NCBI GenBank assembly: GCA_000711775.1
Contig: ARYC01017339.1
Span: forward strand, 20,780-84,779
DNA length: 64,000 nucleotides
From: Oxytricha trifallax
Taxonomy: Eukaryota; Ciliophora; Spirotrichea; Sporadotrichida; Oxytrichidae
Reading direction: 5' to 3'
A program made the translations under genes and the position numbers. Shown piece by piece: positions 58,541-64,000 of this stretch (position 1 is its first letter; each line of letters opens with the position of its first letter). The notes beneath the pieces are model-generated. The model was not told the origin of the DNA, ran no database searches, and saw only the letters and a program-made list of their open reading frames with translations.

Positions 58541-59189
58541 TAATTTTGCTTTTTTTTAGTTGAGTATTAATCTATCAGTCTTTAACTGGCAGCTGTTTTA
58601 TATTCTAAAATTTGTCAATTTTTTTAAATTATAAATCCTTTGTAATTGACTCTTGACATCAACTCATCAAATATTGCATTCCACCGGATATAAAGTTGTA
58701 ACCAAATAAATTATTAAAATAAAAAAGTAATTATCTTAAATTTAAATATTTAAAATAAAAGAAAGAAAATGATTGTTAATAATAAAGACTTTGTTTTCTA
58801 AGTTGACTGGAAATTTAAATCATCTCATTTTACCTAAATCGAATTTCATTAATACTTTATTAAATAGCTTATGCTTTTTTTAAGTTTTAGGTTATAGGTT
58901 TAATAAAGTTAATCGAAGCTATATCTCGATATTTTTAAGTGAAACTTATAAAAATAATTGAATAATTAAACTAAAGAGTGTGAAACTCATTTGAGGTGTT
59001 TAATCAGAGTAGTCCATTGTATTTTTATTGTTAAAATTGAGGATTCTGTACATAATGAAGATTATTGAAATACAACCTTGTTTGAATCAGAAATTGAGTA
59101 AAAGAAGTTGAAAATTCAATTATATTATTTCCCTTTGCTTTTAAAGATCCCTTCAATTGATTTCCCGTGTCTACATAAATTTGGGTTTT
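58541..59189. other. AT-rich non-coding stretch
   Basis: About 650 bp with no gene that I can support. It separates the helicase piece from the duplicated WD-like end. Confidence 0.45.
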
Positions 59190-59487
59190 GGGGAATTGGC
59201 TATTCTTACAAGACTTTCTATGAATGTGGAATCAGCATTGCTCCAAGTTAAAGGACTCTCGATCACTAGTTTTAACTTCTCTAAGAGCTATTATATCTTT
59301 GTTTATTTAATATAATTAGTCACAAATTATAGAACAACAAAGAAAACGCACAGTCTATAAAATGGAAGTAAAACCCAATGCAATTATATCCAAATGCGAA
59401 ATTCAAAGAAATGGAGAGAAATTTATAGTAGTTGCCCCAAGAGAGGAACAAGACACTCTATATATCTATAAAGTGGGGCTTATGTGA
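59190..59487 (+). CDS. Second copy of the WD-like gene's last coding pieces
   Basis: Reads IGYSYKTFYECGISIAPSQR, TLDHQFQLLQ, a short intron, then EQQRKRTVYKMEVKPNAIIS, KCEIQRNGEKFIVVAPREEQ, DTLYIYKVGLM, TGA 59485-59487. It aligns with 55560-55852 with few amino-acid changes and many third-position changes; even the intron position is conserved, while the intron sequence differs. Upstream homology stops just before IGYSYK. It is either a retained paralogous MDS that could be joined alternatively, or the end of a second gene whose rest is not here. Confidence 0.65.
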
Positions 59488-59559
59488 GTTAAAAACATCT
59501 ATATTATTTGAAATTTATGTATGTTAGATAATTTTAATAAATTATTTAAAGAAATTCAG

Positions 59560-60224
59560 TTAGTTTTTTATATAGAATGTCTTTATCAAATTTACAGTTT
59601 AAAATTAGAGTGAAATATAATAAGCATAAATTATTCTATTCATATAATTCCACGTAACCTGTTGACAATATTTCAATCAATTTTATTAATGATTAAGTTT
59701 GCACTCTTTAAATGTCTCTAGTAGCAATCCTATTTATTTATACTTTTTATACGATAAACTTATAATTTTCCCTTTATTTTTAACCTTTTTCTTCATTTTT
59801 ATAATAATTAATTGAATCAAATAGATCATTCTTAGGTACCTTGCACAGAAACCCACTCTTTTAATACTGTACCAAACATCTTGAATACTTGATAAGTTCG
59901 CTTTTACAATCCAAATTCATAAGACATGCAATGCGAGAGCCTCCTTGTTTACCTTGACAATTCAAGAGATTAGTGAAGTATTGCCACTCCCCATTGTTTC
60001 CTTCTGTGTGAATGCTTAGTAATTCAATAGTTAAGAAAAATAGTAATTTATTCATAAAACTGACAACCCTTCTAATTATAGATAAGTAGTAATTCTTGGT
60101 TTGTAAAATTGGACTGCATAATGAGCTGATTAGAATTGAACATATCAGGCTTAAGCTTTAATCTGCGATTGATTATTTTCGTTCTTTCTTGAGGGGTTAA
60201 TGCCTTGAACTCAGAATCACTCAT
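59560..60224 (-). CDS. Hypothetical protein
   Basis: From ATG 60224: MSDSEFKALTPQERTKIINR, RLKLKPDMFNSNQLIMQS, an interruption near 60010-60060, then LSIHTEGNNGEWQYFTNLLN and QGGSRIACLMNLDCKSELIK, YSRCLVQYQKSGFLCKVPK. The frame stays open through IATRDIQRVQTQSLIKLIEI to about 59560 without a clear stop. It is rich in charged residues with several cysteines. No family recognised; composition supports real coding. Confidence 0.45.
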
Positions 60225-60857
60225 GTCTCTCTCTTCATTTTTTAATTAAAGACACATAATATAAAATTCATAGACTACTTTTAAAATCTAGTTTACTGAT
60301 AAATTAATGGAATTATTGATACTTCAGTAGAGATTAGAGAATCCTCACTTAATTTTCCATCAGAATCTGCATCTGATTCTTATTATCGCTGAGATTGAAA
60401 CTTGAAAGCATTAAATGGAGATTAATACCTGGGCAGCTGCTCCTATGTCTACCTATAGTCAAATTTAGAGATCAATTTTGTATAGTAAAATAGGTTATGT
60501 GCTAGTATTATGTTAATAACTTACTGCTATTCGTTTCTACTGTGACTATGGGAGTGTTGCTATTGCTACTCGCTATTATGCTGATTTTATTACGATTGGT
60601 CATTAAAAAAAATATAATAAATATTTTTCAGATTTAGAATTTATATGAAACAATAGTATTTAAAAATAAATGGTTTTGATCACTCATTAAATTAATTTAT
60701 TATATTTTAAATTATGAATTAAATTATTATTACTATTTTCATGGTCATTATAAGTAAATTTAATGACTTATAAAATGATTAAATGCTCAAAATAAATATC
60801 CATAATTATATTTTATTTTTAATTTTTCTATATTCTTATTATTTCTAATATCTAAAA

Positions 60858-61558
60858 ATGAGTCTTGTAAGTGAAAATCTCATCCTGAGTAATTTTGTTT
60901 TCTTCGTCTATCTATAATTAACTTTCTTTTAATACTTATTAGATTTTATTTAGTATATAATGTTATATAATCTTCATATAGATCGACCCTTTGAAACTAA
61001 GAACATACGGTGTGAAGAGACCTCTAGAAGAAAAAGAATTAAAAATATCGTAATTAGAGGAGGATCCAAGCAAGCGTTACTATCCCAAATTACACAATGG
61101 CAAACTGGATGAGTGGGGTGCGGTCATTAAGCATCAAGTAGAGCAAGCTGAACACTTCAAGAAAATTTAGTAGGAACAGGAATAAGTGAGGAAACGAGAG
61201 TATATGTAAGCATAATAAAATAAGAATAAATTAAGACCAATCTTTGTTATATTCTTGAGAACAAATGACATTTCAGTGCTAATTAAATATAAGCCTTCTA
61301 CTTTTTATTCGATTTATCATGAAACCATAAACTAATATTTTTAGGGACTAATTACAAAAAGACATTGAATTGAGAAGCAAGCAAAAAGAACTGGAGAAAT
61401 ATATGCGATTAAATGACGCCTAGTAACAATCGCAGAAACTAGATCAACTTAACAGTTACTAAAATGTGATGAAGTAACAAGAAAACGACTTGAAATAAAG
61501 ATTGTTACAATTAAATAAGCGGCAGATGGAGGAGTACCAGGAAAGACTCAGACTCAAT
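60858..61558 (+). CDS. Coiled-coil protein, interrupted by a TBE element
   Basis: ATG 60858 gives MSL, then an intron (60867-60981, GTAAGTG...ATATAG), then IDPLKLRTYGVKRPLEEKEL and YYPKLHNGKLDEWGAVIKHQ. After a second break (about 61206-61344), DQLQKDIELRSKQKELEKYM and LKQRLLQLNKRQMEEYQERL continue a coiled coil. At 61559, in the middle of RLRLNQ, the frame runs into CAAAACCCCAAAACCC, the TBE end. The rest of the gene is not found in the window, so it presumably continues beyond the element or elsewhere. Texture resembles ciliary microtubule-associated proteins, which is inference. Confidence 0.6.
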
Positions 61559-61696
61559 CAAAACCCCAAAACCCTTTCAGTAGTTTGATTGAGTTTTTGA
61601 TTGATAAAAGCAGACTATTAGTGCATACTTTATTAGGGTTTTAATAGGGTTTATGTAGGGGTTTAATGTTTAAATATTAGTAATACAAGTGAGTAT

Positions 61697-62730
61697 ATGC
61701 GAGGTTTGGGGTCTGTTTATGACAGTGAGTATATAGATTTATTGTTTAAGTTGCGTTATGGATGTGATGAAAATAATGATCAACTCAAGCCTATCCTTAA
61801 TTACACGTCTATAGCAAGGCTACTCCATAAATCTCATACTGTTAGGTCTCACTGTCTATTAGCATTGAATTTAAAGAGATAGCATCTTAAATCTAAGCCT
61901 AAAAGACCTCGAAATCTTTAGCAACATCATATTGAATATCTTATTAATGATAAGACTCTTAAATACTGGGCTCACTTCTCTCTTGCCTAGAGAGCTGTGA
62001 TGTTTCAATCGCCAATTTCCTGAGCTTCATATCTCTGCTTAATCGATAGCTAACATTTATAAAAAGAACGGAATATCTTACAAGACAGTCAATCGCATTA
62101 AGAGAGTGATTGACTTTAATGTTCCATTTTATAAGGATAATTTAAATTATATATTCGATTAAATGCAAAGTGCTTAAGAGCATAATATAAAGTTCATACA
62201 CGCTGATGAGGCAGTATTCACATTTAATACCTTCATATCAAGGTCTTGGTATAAGAGGTACAGCAACATTGAAGTATATGATTAAAAGGTTAAGGTTTAA
62301 ACTCATGCAATACTTGGTGGAATACGCGAAGATAACGGCCTCGAGACTTATGTTATCCATCCTCGCTCAATAAAGACCGAATAATACATTAAGTTCCTAC
62401 AATAGCTTAGAGATAAGTACGCCGACTAAGAGATAGTTCTGTTTGTAGATAACTTATCTGTCCATAAAACTAAAGACACAAAGAAAGAATATGAAAGGCT
62501 AAACATAACACCTGTATTTAATGTTCCCTACAGTCCTCAGTTCAATGGAATTGAATTATATTGGGGGTTATTGAAAAGGCCACTACAAGAAACTTCTAAT
62601 ATTTCACTTGATGCACGATAAGAAGATAGATACAGTCGATTTTATTAAGAGTGCTGCTAAGAAAGTCAGCGATGATAAAGCTAAAGTATGCGCAAGAGAA
62701 GGGAGATTTTGTTTATAATAAATAAGTTTT
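61697..62730 (+). pseudogene. TBE-type DDE transposase with frameshifts
   Basis: First frame (from ATG 61697): MRGLGSVYDSEYIDLLFKLR and a helix-turn-helix-like part (NYTSIARLLHKSHTVR; YLINDKTLKYWAHFSLAQRA). A one-base frame change near 62011-62026 leads to ANIYKKNGISYKTVNRIKRV and then the catalytic core: KFIHADEAVFTFNTF (first Asp), EIVLFVDNLSVHKTKD (second Asp) and YSPQFNGIELYWGLLKRP (Glu), the DDE triad of the IS630/Tc1/mariner class. Another frame change near 62590-62620 is needed to read KKIDTVDFIKSAAKKVSDDK. In Oxytricha such transposases act in elimination of germline DNA (established knowledge). This copy appears inactive because of the frame changes, unless they are sequence errors. 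Confidence 0.8.
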
Positions 62731-63100
62731 AGATTTAAATGAATGAAAAAGTTCACATATTAAACTTGCCCGTAAAGGGATTTGGCTTCTCTTTCTTTTC
62801 TTCCTCTTAAGGCTTGCTTGGGCCTATGTATTTTGTGTTGGTATTTTGTTATTTGTTGATGTTCTTCTCTTAGTGCCAGCCCCTGCATCTATGTTCATCT
62901 CTTCTGGCTTTTATAAATCTTTGAAGAGTCTCTTCTCAATTCATGCTTTACTTGAGACTTTCTCTCTCTGTTTAATTTGCTGCGCCCTTTCATCAAGTAT
63001 ATAGCAGTGCCAGGTTTTTCTATAAAGTTAGAAGACTAAGCTTACTAGAGATGAATGGATGCTTTTATAGTTCCTATAGCCAAGTGTCGCTGATTTTTAT

Positions 63101-63574
63101 TCACTGCTTCTCTTTTTCTTCAGGAGAGATGCTGTAGCGTTTCTTGTGAGCTTCTTAAATAACTTCATTTAAGTACTGAGGTTTCAGAGTTCCAAGGACA
63201 CCAAAGAAGAAGTTTCTCTCTGGCAACTTATTAGAGAATTGCAGCTTTGATGGAAGGTAGAGAGTAACATCTGGATCACTCATAGCTTCATCATAGAGGA
63301 TTGTTACTGAGATTTCAGGGTAGTTAGGTATCTCGATCATTCTGATTTCATTAGACTTAAAAGCTTTTTTCTCTTCACTTAGCAATGCTTTTAAGAATGA
63401 TATTTTTGTTCCCTCCTGTGTTGGTAAGAACAATCCAACTATGGTTAATAAGTTAGTTGTTAGTCAAAACTTACCTTGCTATACCAAGTATCTGTAAAGA
63501 TCTTCTTTACTTCTAAATTTTCCTATCAAATCTTGAGATTAATATCTCTTCATTGCATCATTCATAGATTCCAT
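63101..63574 (-). CDS. Second ORF of the TBE-like element
   Basis: From ATG 63574: MESMNDAMKRYQSQDLIGKF, RSKEDLYRYLVQQ, a 36-nt intron (63439-63474, GTAAGT...ACCATAG), then VGLFLPTQEGTKISFLKALL, IRMIEIPNYPEISVTILYDE and LPERNFFFGVLGTLKPQYLN, ending at TGA 63101-63103. It is on the opposite strand to the transposase. Oxytricha TBE elements carry additional ORFs besides the transposase; this one probably corresponds to the small ORF, but I could not compare sequences. The Arg/Lys-rich open piece at about 62760-62960 (-), including GTKRRTSTNNKIPTQNTQ, may be a frameshifted continuation. Confidence 0.6.
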
Positions 63575-64000
63575 CTTGCTTCAAGTTTCTAAAAATGTTT
63601 ATGAAATTTAAAATTATGGATATCCATTCTAAACTTACTAAAATTTTACTACTAAATAGGGAGATCCACTTGGAGGTCAACCTGAATCAGATAAATAGAT
63701 AAAGATGGAGGAACTTTCGCCCAGTTTCAAAGTTTGACTTCCATTTTTATCAAACTTTCTCCATTAAATTGCTCCTAATAATAATTAATTTAATTAAGTG
63801 GTGCTCCTAATTTATATAAAACTTAATTAGGAGGTTAAATTAAAGTTCAAAATCGTATTAGGTGGTGCATTAAAAAAATTAAATTTTAAAACTTCCCCTC
63901 CTAAATTTACGAGAATATATTTAGGAGCACCACCTAACTTCCCAAAACACATTTAGGTGCATTTTAATGTATAAAATGGATGAAATAATATATAAATTAT
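63575..64000. other. AT-rich end of the window with short inverted words
   Basis: No gene. Words such as GGTGGTGC and its complement GCACCACC, and CTCCTAAT / ATTAGGAG, recur in both orientations at 63,780-63,950, suggesting part of another inverted-repeat element that may be cut by the window end. Confidence 0.4.

Larger units (their letters stand above)
61556..63574 (+). mobile_element. TBE-like (Tc1/mariner-type) transposon, decayed
   Basis: Starts with target AAT then CAAAACCCCAAAACCC, the telomere-like terminus typical of TBE elements. It contains a DDE transposase (+) and a second, oppositely oriented ORF (-, 63101-63574). A matching right terminus is not identified before the window ends, so 63574 is a minimum end. 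Confidence 0.72.

Noticed and set aside
1-64000. Bacterial features (operons, ribosome binding sites, CRISPR arrays, insertion sequences)
   Set aside because: The reassigned stop codons, short GT-AG introns and eukaryotic families show this is ciliate nuclear DNA; no regularly spaced repeats of CRISPR type were seen.
1-64000. tRNA or rRNA genes
   Set aside because: I scanned for clover-leaf words and conserved rRNA cores by eye and found none convincing; a tRNA search program would be needed to exclude them.

Overview
Nature of the window. This is AT-rich protist DNA in which reading frames run through TAA and TAG (read as Gln) and stop only at TGA. That is the code of oxytrichid/stichotrich ciliates and of some other ciliates. 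Coding stretches are cut by short AT-rich segments flanked by matching 2-11 bp direct repeats, and removing the segment plus one repeat copy restores the frame exactly. These are IESs with pointers, so the window is germline (micronuclear) DNA and the coding pieces are macronuclear-destined segments (MDSs). A Tc1/mariner-type transposase next to a CAAAACCCC terminus and an AAT target points to a TBE element, which suggests Oxytricha or a close relative (inference). Introns are also short, about 34-45 nt, GT...AG.

Main result. At least two genes are scrambled. (1) A GPATCH1-like gene: N-terminal and middle MDSs lie at 24.76-26.69 kb, but the C-terminal block lies upstream at 18.13-19.24 kb; both edges carry the 8-bp pointer TCAAGCAT. 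Several other genes, including a complete LSm4, sit in the gap. (2) The DNA polymerase delta small subunit (POLD2): the N-terminal half is on + at 39.94-40.92 kb and the C-terminal half is inverted on - at 49.20-48.22 kb, joined by the 7-bp pointer TATAAGA, with a CNG-type channel and another gene in between.

Layout. 0.2-1.95 kb SET-domain protein, 5' end missing. 2.2-8.2 kb large TRP-like channel with several IESs. 8.5-9.1 kb unknown (-). 9.4-11.8 kb polycystin (-). 12.2-14.0 kb Cys-rich membrane protein. 14.6-15.1 kb small fragment. 15.6-18.0 kb intact Piwi. 18.1-19.2 kb GPATCH1 C block. 19.4-21.1 kb Asn/Gln-rich protein. 21.4-23.7 kb unknown fragment, then a coiled-coil/kelch protein. 23.7-24.5 kb LSm4. 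24.8-26.7 kb GPATCH1 N and middle blocks. 26.8-34.4 kb multi-domain adenylate kinase (AK9-like, -). 34.8-37.1 kb two unknown genes (-). 37.3-39.3 kb coiled-coil protein. 39.9-40.9 kb POLD2 N. 42.0-43.7 kb His-tailed unknown. 44.4-47.9 kb CNG-like channel. 48.2-49.2 kb POLD2 C (-). 49.35-50.7 kb actin-family protein (-). 50.9-52.5 kb Gln-rich protein. 52.8-53.6 kb coiled coil (-). 54.1-55.85 kb WD-like protein. 55.85 kb TBE end remnant. 57.1-58.5 kb SF1 helicase C-terminal part (-). 59.2 kb duplicated terminal exon pair of the WD-like gene. 59.6-60.2 kb unknown (-). 60.9-61.56 kb coiled-coil gene interrupted by a decayed TBE element that runs to at least 63.57 kb.

Repeats. Five sizeable inverted-repeat elements occur (4.45, 9.82, 39.32, 41.05 and 42.59 kb). 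One is removed from an exon at a TA pair and two lie inside introns, so they look like miniature transposons acting as IESs. All translations were read by eye. Boundaries marked approximate are those where no clean pointer or splice site was found.
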